The position numbers and the translations under genes were made by a program. The notes below the pieces were generated by a model. The model was not told where the DNA came from and searched no databases. It worked only from the letters and a program-made list of their open reading frames with translations. A stretch of DNA of 64,000 nucleotides. Source: Chrysophaeum taylorii (lineage: Eukaryota > Sar > Pelagophyceae > Pelagomonadales > Pelagomonadaceae). How positions within the stretch are numbered: position 1 is the stretch's first letter; each line of letters starts with the position of its first letter. Of this stretch, positions 18,470 through 27,129 are shown in pieces. The stretch is taken from contig JAQMWT010000447.1 of the NCBI GenBank assembly GCA_029834535.1, positions 40,194 through 104,193 of the forward strand, read 5' to 3'.

Positions 18470-21268
18470 AATCAACTGACTGGTATTACTTCATCACGAC
18501 CACGGTAACCCTCATTCCGTTGGTAAAACGACGCGCCGCTGACGCTAACCCAAGCACCTGACGTTCGACCTATCGGCATTGGCACCGTCCGCCGCCGTGC
18601 CACTGGACGGTGCCTTGTGCGTAGCCTCCACTCCGAGCTCTCTGAGGCACTGTACCCGATCAACGTTGCCGTCGGGGTCAAGGGCGGCCCCTCGCGCCTC
18701 GTCTTTGGCGTCCGCACCCACGCGGAGCAGTACCCCGACCAGGTCATCATCAAGCTGGACAAAATCAACGCCTTCAACGAGCTCAAGCGCCGGACCGTCG
18801 TGGACAAACTCGCAAACCACGCCAACGCTAAGCTGCGTGCCTTTGGCCACTTTATGTTCAAGCAATTGCGGCCGGCATCCTGGGTGGCCCTCCACGGCCC
18901 CACCGGCCTCGATCGTGCCCCCTTCGACTCTCAAGAAGGCGGCCAGCAAGGCGACCCCACCTATCCACCGGCGTACTGTCTGGCAACGCATGACGCCGCT
19001 CAGGCCCTTGACACCCGCTTACGTTCATGTGCCGGCTACGCCCGATTTGGCATGGACGACGGCGTCATCTCTGGTTCCCCTCGTGAGGTTGTCGACGCCC
19101 TCCTGCAGTACGCCCGCGACATCCAAGCTAGCGGCGAGGAGCTCCGCCTCGACAAGTGCGAGGCGTTCTGTCCGGCACTTGGCATGGGGCTTCTCGACCA
19201 CCCCGATGTTCACGACCACGTCCAAGTTGCGCCTGACGGCACGCGTACTCTTGCTGGTATCCCCGTTGTCGCCGACGGCCTCGTAATCTACGGTGTGCCC
19301 ATCGGCTCCCCGGCCACGCCGGAGATGCCTATGTCGAAGCTACCTTGCAACGCGAGGTTGACGCTCAGGTGAGCTACATGAGCCGTATTCGCACCAAGCT
19401 CCAGAACGTCTCCCTCCACTGCATGTACTCGTTGGGCCGCTACTGCATCGCCCCGCGCATGGACTACATCGCGCAACACTGCTACCCCACCAATGCCTTG
19501 AGCGCGCTCCGCCGCTTCGACGTTGCCGCCCTCAGCTTCGTCGCCACAGCACTTGGCGCAGATCCGCGTCAGGTTTTTGACTCCAACGGCATCGTCCTCC
19601 AACGCCTCCGTCTTCCTGCTCGAAGTGGGGGTGGCGGCATTCGCTCCTGCGCCGACCTCAGCCCCGCCGCCTTTGTTGGCACGGCGGCCCAGGCCCTCCC
19701 ACACCTCGTCGACCTTCGCGATCCTACGGGTGCCTTGGAGGTCCCTGGCTACCTCCCCGCCTCGCCTCGGTCCTGGGTGCCACTTCTTTTCGCACAGGTA
19801 ACGAGTTGCACCGTTGGCACCACCTCCTCGCATCCGGTTGCCGCCTGGGGCGGGCACTCGAGACTGCGTGGGACGGACTTCGGGCTGATCTCCGTACCAC
19901 GCTGGCTTCCCACGGCGGCGCTGGTTCCGGCGACCCCGCCAACGTTCATCTCGTCGACGGTCCTCTCTCCCACGAATTCGTCTCCATGGGCGTCCTCGTC
20001 GACCCCACCATCTCGACACCCGTGCTCATACCCCAACTCCAGCGTGCTCTAACCTCCCAGCGCGAGACAGCTCGGGCCACTGCACTCCAGCGCCTTGCGG
20101 CCACCCTTCCCATCACCGAAGCACTTCGAGTAGCGGCGTCCTCATGGGATCGCTTCTCGACCATGTTCATCAGCTCGTGGCCCAGCTCTGGCCTTCAAAT
20201 CCCCAACCGCTGCTGGGCTGAGATGTGTGCCCAGTACTTTGGCTACCCCTCTCCAGCTTGTTTGGGCCTCGTGGGCACTCGCATTCTGGGCACTGACGTC
20301 GTTCTCGACGCTCACGGCAAGGTGCTTCTCACGCAGGCCAACCTTGTCAACCGCGGAGGAGCGCGGACCACCTGGCATGACGGCCAGCTCGACTGCGTCC
20401 ACGGCAGCGTCAAAGAGGCCGGCATCCCAGCCCTGTCCGAGGTTTTCGGCATCTTTGCTGACGTCGTCGCCCCTACCATTCGCACGCGCCTCTACGGCCG
20501 GTACCGAGGCAATCTCGCCCGACGTCAAGTCGTCCCAGACATCCTCACCACGCTCGACAACAAGGAGCAACTCTACGACATCAAAACCCTCGCTTGGGGT
20601 TCGTTGTACACCGCCCACGCCCTCCATCCCTCCCACCCGTCGCCTGTCGATCGGCGCGCAGCGCAAGTCCACTCCGAATACCTCGCTCACGCCCGCGGCA
20701 TCGACGCCATCATCCCCCAGCCGGGTACAGCACCACCGCCTGGCTTCTTGGGCCCTGTCGAACAGCGGCTACGTAGCTACGGCACCGTCGCCGGCCTCGT
20801 CTTTGGTGCCTTCGGTGAGGCCAGCGCGGCGTGCCACGCTCTCGCCCAAACATGCGCAGAGCGCATCGCTGCGCGAACCTGGGTGACAAGCGGCTGCGCC
20901 AACTTCACAGAGGCAAAGGCGGCCCAAACTCGCAGCATCTACCGTGAGTGGGGGATCGCCAACGCATTAGGCCGGGCTCGCTGTGCCCTTACCGCCCTCA
21001 CCCATGTCGCCGCCTCGGGGAACCCCGCCCAGGCCGCCCGATCCCAGCAGGACGTCACCCTTCGTCGCACATACGTCCGGCGGCAGCATGCGTACGACCT
21101 ACGGGCGGGGCCCGTCCTCTCTTCGCCTGCCCCACGCCTCGGCGATGACCCCGACTAGGTCCCGCGTACTTATCTCCGCCCGTCAGGCACATCCCTCATA
21201 CCCCACAAACCCACCCACATCCTTCATGCTCCCCACACACACCCCCCTCTTAGCAGTCGACATCTAAA
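18470..21268 (+). mobile_element. RLE-type non-LTR retrotransposon, copy B (longest copy, 5'-truncated)
   Basis: About 2.8 kb with reverse transcriptase (RT) followed by a restriction-like endonuclease (RLE), then a short 3' UTR ending CTCTTAGCAGTCGACATCTAAA and an ACAG microsatellite (21269-21280). Copy D (44550-47033) is nearly identical from 18786 on, so both derive from recent activity. The 5' end is ragged: the first RT motif (VTLIPLVK near 18507) is already out of frame with the rest. No N-terminal zinc-finger region is visible, so the element is either truncated or lacks one. Confidence 0.85.
18545..21158 (+). pseudogene. Reverse transcriptase / restriction-like endonuclease polyprotein of copy B
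   Basis: RT blocks in order: PDVRPIGIGTV near 18558, VGVKGGPSRLVFGVR near 18670, IIKLDKINAFNELKR near 18745, then EGGQQGDPTYP near 18938 and the active-site block RFGMDDGVISG at 19043-19074, where the residue normally aromatic is glycine (GMDD). After a 1-base deletion near 19311 the frame shifts; RT/thumb sequence resumes as YMSRIRTKLQNVS. A second frame change near 19797 leads into the C-terminal domain. This has VVPDILTTLDNKEQLYDIKT (about 20530-20587), the PD...DxK arrangement of restriction-like endonucleases in R2/CRE/NeSL-type elements. The frame ends at 21158. The single-base lesions make this copy inactive as it stands, unless frameshifting is used. Confidence 0.8.
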
Positions 21269-21292
21269 CACAGACAGACAAGCGCGTTTTCT

Positions 21293-21322
21293 TCTTTCTT
21301 TCTTTCTTTCTTTCTTTCTTTC
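21293..21322. repeat. (TTTC)n microsatellite
   Basis: About seven TTTC units downstream of retroelement copy B and upstream of the 3' end of the convergent beta-helix gene. Confidence 0.9.
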
Positions 21323-21476
21323 GTAAGAACCTGAACCTCCTCAACTACGCGGTTGCCGTCAACTACACCACTACGTCGTGTGCAAAGACCCAGTGCAGCG
21401 ATCAACTCGAAACCTTGGTTCCCCAAGCCGGGCCCAAAAAGACCACTGAGCAGCATCATCATCTGGCGCCTTTCTT

Positions 21477-23837
21477 TTATGGCGAGCCAGCTGGGGTCGT
21501 CGTCAACATTATCTTGTTGGCGACCCAGGCGAGAAGGACCTCTGTCGCGGGGAGCGGGGCCGCCGTCGAACCGAGGTCCATCCCGTGGTCTTGGTACTCG
21601 GCGAGGGTCCAATCCGCAGCAGCAGCTACAGGGTTCTTCTTAGGTAGCACACCAGCATCGCAGGGAATTGCGGTGCGGTTGTCGAGGGTGAAGAAGGAAT
21701 TGTTTGCCGACGTCGGCATCGTGTCAAGGAGGTCGTCGGGGTCGCAGACTTTTGAGGAGTAGAGCTTGGCAGATTCCAACTTGAGGACGCACGTGTTGTT
21801 GCGAAAGAGGTCGTAGGCGCCGTAGGCGTCGTCCATCGCGCACCCACGGTCTCCCTGGGCGCCGAGGTCGACGTCGACGAAGAGGGTCCCCGAGGTTTGT
21901 TTGTGGTAGCCCTCGTAATTTTTGGCCCCCCCCCAGATGATCGTGTTGTCGGTGTCGACGTAGTACGCGCTACCGTCGTCGTGGTCAATGGGCCACTCCG
22001 ACGCGTAGTTGCCAAATATGACGCAGTTGGAGATGTGGGACGGCGCCGAAGCTATCGTCCTTCTCGCTTTTTCATCACTATCCTTGTTCTCCTCGAGACG
22101 GCGGTTATAAGGCTGGCGGTCCCAGGTGTTGATGGGACCGTGATCCTTAGTCTCGCGGACCCAATTGAAGAACAAGCAGCGATCGATGCGGTGGCCGCCG
22201 AGGCCGTCGTTGATGTTCAAACCCGCGCGGGGACCGTTGAAGAAGATGGAGTCGACGACGGTCGCGGTCGAGCTCAAAAACATCGCCACGCCGGACGATT
22301 GCTTTTCGTAAGCGCCAATCTCGCGGAACCGGCACGCCGTGATTTTGGTGTTTGTTGGGACCCGCGAGAGGTCCATCAACCCCAGAATATCGTCGGTCGA
22401 GCCGTCGTCGTACGAGGTCGTGCCGAGCGACACGATCCCCGATGCCCCCAACCAGGCGAAGTCTGACCTCGATACGACCGTATTGTTGACCGCACCTTGG
22501 AGCAATATGGCGTTGCCACCAAGCGACTCGAAGACGCAATCTTCGATCGTCACGCCGGCGACGTCGACAACAACAATCGCTGCGCCGGCGTGGATCGACC
22601 AATCGCCGCCCGACGGGACGCGGTACGCTTCGAGAAAAGTCGGCCGCGTCTGCGTCAGCGTGAGGCCACGGAAGGTCACGCCGTCCGCCTCGACGCGGAC
22701 GAGCTCGGCGAGGTTCGAGACGACCATCGTATCAACCGACTCGTTGGCGCGCGGTTTGTACTCGAGCGCACCGTTCGCGTCCGCGAAGAACTCGCGCTCG
22801 TCGTCGAGAAACGAAGAGTGGTTCTCGAGGTAGTACTGTTGTCCGACCTCCTCGCCGCGCGCTTCTTGCTGCCCGCCTTGGAGCACGAGAAAATCCCCGT
22901 CGTTTCCCACGACCTCGAATTGCCAGCCGCCCCACCACTTGCCGTGGTACGCGTGGACGATCATCCCTTCGTAGTCGTCGTCGTCCACGCCCTTCAAGCT
23001 CGCGTTGAGGCGCGTCGGCCGGAGCGTCTTTCCCCAGAAACTGTATGGAGGATCATACCGTGTCGTTCCGACCGTCACCTCAAACCCAGAATAGTACGGT
23101 GTCTCTCGCACGTCGTTCACCTTTGCCGTTTGGACGTCGCCCGATTCCTCTTTCGCGTCGCTCCACCGGCCGCCGCCGTCTATCCAGCCGGTCGCTCCTT
23201 CGGTGTGGAGTCCCATCGTCTCCGGGTCGCCATTTGGGAACCTCGCCCGGATCTCGCGCCGCCCGTTGACCCAGAGCGAATCGACGGCGCCGCTCGCGTT
23301 CGCGGTGATGACGGCGCCGACCTTTTTCCACTCCTTGATTTCTACGCCGCCCGACAGCACGGCAGCTCCCTCGCCGGCGATGGTGAGGCCTTTGTCGCGC
23401 GCGTCCAGCACGAGCGTCGCCCTTAAGTAGTGGGTTCCCTCTCGCAGCACAACGGCCTTCGCGGCACCGGTTGGACACGCGCGAGACTCGGCGACAGCTT
23501 CCTCGACCGTCGCGCACGTTGCGTTCGCGCACTCCGTCGCGTTCGCGTCGACGTACACTACGCACTCAAACTCGCCGCCACCATTTTTCGACCGCCTGGA
23601 AGCTTTCTTCATTCCGTTTGGTCGGGACGCGTTGCAGAGCCCGCTGAGCTGCAACGCGTCGAAGACGTGCGCGTTCGGCGCGAACGACGGAGCGATCGCG
23701 TCAGCGAACGACAGCGCCAGCGAGCGGAGCCCGCAGTCGAGTAAGGGGTCTTCGCCCTCTGGCCGAATCCCGATGCCCCACTCGCCGGCGCCGCCTCTCA
23801 CCAACACCGCGAATACCAACAACAACAACAACAACAT
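21477..23837 (-). CDS. Secreted right-handed parallel beta-helix protein
   Basis: A single-exon frame of 786 residues starting with a clear signal peptide (MLLLLLLVFAVLVRGGAG). Residues 95-140 hold the 'VYVDANATECANATCATVEEAV' style start of pectate-lyase-like folds, where a repeated-slot region (ATVEEAVAESRAC) precedes the coils. From about 380 to 640 repeated strand-turn units can be read: VSNLAELVRVEADGVTFRG, GVTIEDCVFESLGGNAI, NNTVVSRSDFAWLGASGI, TKITACRFREIGAY, TATVVDSIFFNGPRAG, HRIDRCLFFNWV. This matches the beta_helix/NosD type. Several N-x-S/T sites suggest extracellular glycosylation. Related algal proteins are large secreted polysaccharide-binding or -cleaving proteins; the catalytic class cannot be read from the sequence. 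The C-terminus is not a membrane anchor. Confidence 0.8.
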   Translation of the reverse strand: MLLLLLLVFAVLVRGGAGEWGIGIRPEGEDPLLDCGLRSLALSFADAIAPSFAPNAHVFDALQLSGLCNASRPNGMKKASRRSKNGGGEFECVVYVDANATECANATCATVEEAVAESRACPTGAAKAVVLREGTHYLRATLVLDARDKGLTIAGEGAAVLSGGVEIKEWKKVGAVITANASGAVDSLWVNGRREIRARFPNGDPETMGLHTEGATGWIDGGGRWSDAKEESGDVQTAKVNDVRETPYYSGFEVTVGTTRYDPPYSFWGKTLRPTRLNASLKGVDDDDYEGMIVHAYHGKWWGGWQFEVVGNDGDFLVLQGGQQEARGEEVGQQYYLENHSSFLDDEREFFADANGALEYKPRANESVDTMVVSNLAELVRVEADGVTFRGLTLTQTRPTFLEAYRVPSGGDWSIHAGAAIVVVDVAGVTIEDCVFESLGGNAILLQGAVNNTVVSRSDFAWLGASGIVSLGTTSYDDGSTDDILGLMDLSRVPTNTKITACRFREIGAYEKQSSGVAMFLSSTATVVDSIFFNGPRAGLNINDGLGGHRIDRCLFFNWVRETKDHGPINTWDRQPYNRRLEENKDSDEKARRTIASAPSHISNCVIFGNYASEWPIDHDDGSAYYVDTDNTIIWGGAKNYEGYHKQTSGTLFVDVDLGAQGDRGCAMDDAYGAYDLFRNNTCVLKLESAKLYSSKVCDPDDLLDTMPTSANNSFFTLDNRTAIPCDAGVLPKKNPVAAAADWTLAEYQDHGMDLGSTAAPLPATEVLLAWVANKIMLTTTPAGSP

Positions 23838-23989
23838 TTGTTTCGCGACGGTTTTTTTTCATGTCCTTAACAAATGTGCGTTAGGGAACCAGAAATCAAA
23901 ATCCTAACGGGTCGAAAAACTAGCCGTCTCGAAGTTGACCAACTCGAGCTCTTCGGGCTCGAGGCATGTCGCGTGGTGGAAGAAGATGG

Positions 23990-24840
23990 CGGCCCTAATG
24001 CGGGGTAGCCTTGACTGTCACCACCGCTGTGGGCATGTCGCTCCTGCCGCCGAATCCCGGGCGCACATCATCGCGTAGTGCACCACGCTGTCGCTCAAGA
24101 AGCGATGGTGACGCACACAACTTTTCGGTGCTGCAGTTCGCATTAGATGTTGCCGTGGACGATGGAGCCTCTGTGATTCTCAAAGCAGCTTGGTACGAAC
24201 CGTTTGCGTCGATGCGCGTCCGAGGCGTTTATTCTGGCGAAAGGTTCAACGGAGAACTGGCGATGGATGCGTGATCGGGTGTTCGAAGACATCGAAGTCT
24301 ACGTGCCGCGCGGAAAGATTTCCAGCCCGAAGGCGCGCACGTCATTATTCGGCCACTTCGCTTCGACCATCAACGAGGACGCGCTGCGCGGTCTCGTACA
24401 AGCTCGTGACCATTATTCGATGATGTCTCCGACGTGCGAGATTGTGGGGCTTGCGCCTTCGCAGACGCCAAGATCAAAAGCGAGATTGGCGGATGGCCGC
24501 TCTCCCTCGTCGTCACCAAGGGAATGGAAGCCGCAAAGCGCATGCAGCGCATGTTACGAACGAGGCTGGAATTTTCATTCTCGTAGGAGAAGCCCTGGAG
24601 CTTACCGTGGAGCTCGCCGAACTCGATGCCAAACTCACCATCGCGCAGCGCGACCTCGCCGCCAAGCACTACGCCATCACCGCCACCCAGCGCGACCTCA
24701 ACAACAGACCTCAACACCGCCCAGCTCGACCTCGCCGTCAAGGATGTCGCCGTCCTCGCCAAGCTTCTCGACACCGTCGAAGACCCCGACCAGCGCGCAC
24801 AGAGCTCCAGCGGGCGCTGAGCGCGGGCAACCCCCCCCCC
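23990..24840 (+). pseudogene. Decayed open frame of unknown family
   Basis: Plus-strand coding-like blocks change frame several times: HNFSVLQFALDVAVDDG near 24117-24170, RMRDRVFEDIEVYVPRG near 24262-24315, a block reading CAFADAKIKSEIGGWP near 24450-24500, then a glutamine/alanine coiled stretch with ELDAKLTIAQRDLAAKHY (24610-24680) and LDLAVKDVAVLAKLLD near 24727-24780. The latter repeats an L-A/D-L pattern. The order suggests one broken protein with a C-terminal coiled coil. No family is recognised. Confidence 0.35.
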
Positions 24841-25098
24841 GTCTAGAGTCTCGTCGTGTTCCTCCGCGTCCCATTTCCTTCGTCAATCCCTTTAAGCACG
24901 TTACAACCGAACCACCATCCGCGGGCACGAAACCGGACACAAAAGGTTCTTGACCTCATTTTCGCAGGAAACGGCGATATAGCGATTGGACAGTGTCCGC
25001 CAAGGGCACTGAGAGCGTGCCACCACAAAAAATAATGGCCGGGCAGCAGTCACGTGCCTCGGCAACGGTGTTCTTCCGCATTTTCTTTTTACTTCCTA

Positions 25099-25142
25099 GA
25101 AGAAGAAGAAGAAGAAGAAGAAGAAGAAGAAGAAGAAGAAAA
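25099..25142. repeat. (AGA)n trinucleotide microsatellite
   Basis: About fourteen AGA units, flanked on both sides by copies of the sequence GTGTTCTTCCGCATTTTCTT (25067-25086 and 25147-25166), so the array sits inside a short direct duplication. Confidence 0.9.
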
Positions 25143-25294
25143 GATCCGTGTTCTTCCGCATTTTCTTCTTCATAGCTAGAAAGAGAAATTACCTATAGTA
25201 CGCAAGACTGCTTCGGACGTCTTCCGGTTTTTCTCGCGATAATCCGCCTCGTGGCGAGCGACGGCGGACCGCCACGCGGCTCGGGATAACGAGA

Positions 25295-25337
25295 CAAACC
25301 GTCCGGCGCCGTCCGGCGCCGTCCGGCGCCGTCCGGC
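25295..25337. repeat. GTCCGGCGCC tandem repeat
   Basis: Four units of a 10-mer, the last ending GTCCGGCGGT. It lies within a GC-rich stretch (25230-25640) in which the plus strand reads protein-like (DPNPRLAVPFALRNAEGVA) without start or stop context. No gene can be supported. Confidence 0.85.
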
Positions 25338-25674
25338 GGTCAGCGAGGCGGGAGACCACCCGCCGCCCATCGCCGACCCGAACCCGCGCCTCGCCGTCCC
25401 GTTTGCGCTCCGCAACGCCGAAGGCGTCGCCATCGCGGCAGGGCCTTTGGTTGGCGTGCCCGTCTCCTTCTAGAGGGCCTCCAGTATGTCGAAGGCGGTG
25501 CAGCCACCGCCCACCCCCAGCAACGGCATTAGTCACATTTCAGTTAGCGCCAAGACCCTTACAGAAACGCCAACGGCCCCTACGTCTCTCGGCCGCCGGG
25601 TCCCCGGACGGTTAGGCTCGCGCTTGGCCGTCCCTTATAATCGGCTTGCGTCAACGTCCTTCCTTTCACTCACC

Positions 25675-25775
25675 CTCCTTTCCGCTCGATGCTCTCACCC
25701 CCGCCAATCTAATAAGCTGCTTCAATCAGCGCGCCCCCCGCCCTTTAACCTTTGGGTTTGCTCCTAAACCCTGTC
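25675..25775 (+). repeat. Short dispersed repeat shared with 39949-40025
   Basis: CTCCTTT..GCTCG.TGCTCTC.CC.CCGCCAATCTA followed by AGCTGCTT..ATC and CCTTTG.GTTT.CTC recurs, at roughly three quarters identity, inside the right-hand Helitron fragment. It is probably part of the same transposon family. Confidence 0.65.
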
Positions 25776-25869
25776 ATCGTCCCGAATCTCAAATACCACA
25801 AAATTAGACGTGCGTGTTGGAAGTTTGATCGCGCCAAGTTAAAATAGGTTTGTTTGATCGTAAAGCGAT

Positions 25870-26470
25870 ATAGCTGATCACCAACACAGCAGCCTGATCA
25901 CGACTTTATGAGTTCGGTTACACCAAGCTTGACCATACTCATGCATCAATGTTCGAACGCTCGCAGAACAATATCCACAAGCAAGGCCTGCGCAAGACAC
26001 CGCGTGATACCGCAATGTTTTGTCGCTTAAGGGCATTCCGAGATGCACCCGAAATCGATGACGGATTCCGGCGAGTGATCCTGGTTCGTGCCTTTGGCGG
26101 ATGACGATTTTGTGGATGTCTATCACACGCTTTTGCCGAGTAGAACCGCCTAACTTGCCCTCCATGGAGCCCTTGAGAAGGACCCTCACGGCCTCGCGAT
26201 TCCAAGTGCTCCCTCCGCGCGATAGCTGGATTTGGGCAGGGTCTTCGTCGGCACGAATGTTCGGAGCAGGTGTGGCTTTCAGCACGCACAGCGGTGTAGT
26301 CCACTTACACGTGACAACGAGCAGCACCTTGTGTTTTGCACTTGAACGACATCGGCGTCGCGCTGTTGACCTTGTGGTTCTACACGCTGTACTTGCCGCC
26401 CGTGCTGACTATCTTCTGCTGCAACTTGGCCTCTGAACTTGGTGGCATTGATGGGCTGAGTTGAGTTAAG
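25870..26470 (-). repeat. Decayed repeat family, copy 1 (possible transposase zinc-finger region)
   Basis: The minus strand from about 26470 to 25920 aligns with the plus strand from about 37980 to 38830, where the same family is interrupted by a SINE-like insertion. Shared stretches include GACACGGGCGGCAAG, TCGTTCAAGTGC, CACACCTGCTCCGAAC, ATCCAGCTATCGCGCG, GGAGGGCAAGT.AGGCGG and GTGTCTTGCGCAGGCC. In one frame this copy reads MSFKCK..., VLKATPAPNIRADEDPAQIQ, VRVLLKGSMEGKLGGSTR over 149 open codons (25878-26327). The spacing of cysteines and histidine after SFKC faintly recalls FLYWCH fingers of MULE transposases, but I cannot confirm that. Here it gives the empty site of the insertion at 38297. 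Confidence 0.55.
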
Positions 26471-26799
26471 TGGAGCTTCTTGCTTGCACGCAGAACGGCT
26501 GAAATCTTGATCACGGCGGCCCTTGTTTTTTGTCGGCGAGTCCTATCTTTGTTACTAAAGTAAGGTGTCTTCAAACTCCACTTTCCCCTAAAAACCCGAG
26601 GCTGAAGTGCAAAGCCGCTCGACAAGAATCAACGCGGCCACGCATATATTGTTGCGATTTCCTTCCGCACGCGAAGATGATCGCACGCCGCGTAAAGATC
26701 AACAACAACAACAACAACAACTTGTTGTGTGCAAAATTAATAAAACCGAAAGGGTCCCCAGGGGAGGACACATCGCAGTGCGCAAAAAATGGGACTAGA
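26471..26799. other. Intergenic with CAA repeat
   Basis: Contains (CAA)n at 26699-26721 and no gene I can support. It lies upstream of the decayed repeat and downstream of the small minus-strand membrane protein. Confidence 0.5.
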
Positions 26800-27042
26800 C
26801 TAGGAGGAAGAGGGGGGTTCCTCTTGGACGGGGTCCTCGAGGTCCTGGGCGGGGGGCCCCCCCCCGGCACGTTCGTAGGCGCGCTGGGGGGGCGAGGGGC
26901 AGTAGAGCTTGAAGGCGAACAAGGCAAGCATGGAGACGGCGATGAGACAGGTGACGACGATTGAGGTTTTCATGAGGCGCTTCTCGGCCATCCGGGGGCC
27001 GGTGGCGGCGGCCGTCGCGAAACAAATCAAGATGAAGAACAT
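26800..27042 (-). CDS. Small membrane protein, hypothetical
   Basis: An 80-residue single-exon frame. Residues 1-14 (MFFILICFATAAAT) form a short hydrophobic segment. A second one at about 26-45 (TSIVVTCLIAVSMLALFAF) is followed by KLYCPSPPQ and an acidic, proline-rich tail ending EEPPSSS. One or two membrane spans are likely, with the tail exposed. The ATG is only 88 bases from the ATG of the divergent actin-related gene at 27130, so both probably share a bidirectional promoter. Codon use is like the host genes. No family is recognised; the short length leaves doubt. Confidence 0.5.
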   Translation of the reverse strand: MFFILICFATAAATGPRMAEKRLMKTSIVVTCLIAVSMLALFAFKLYCPSPPQRAYERAGGGPPAQDLEDPVQEEPPSSS

Positions 27043-27129
27043 CTTTTCTCGGGCGTTGACGGACTAGGGTAATTAATGGTGGCGAGGAACTGAAACCGCC
27101 AGGGTAAGTAATTGTAAAAAGACCAAACA

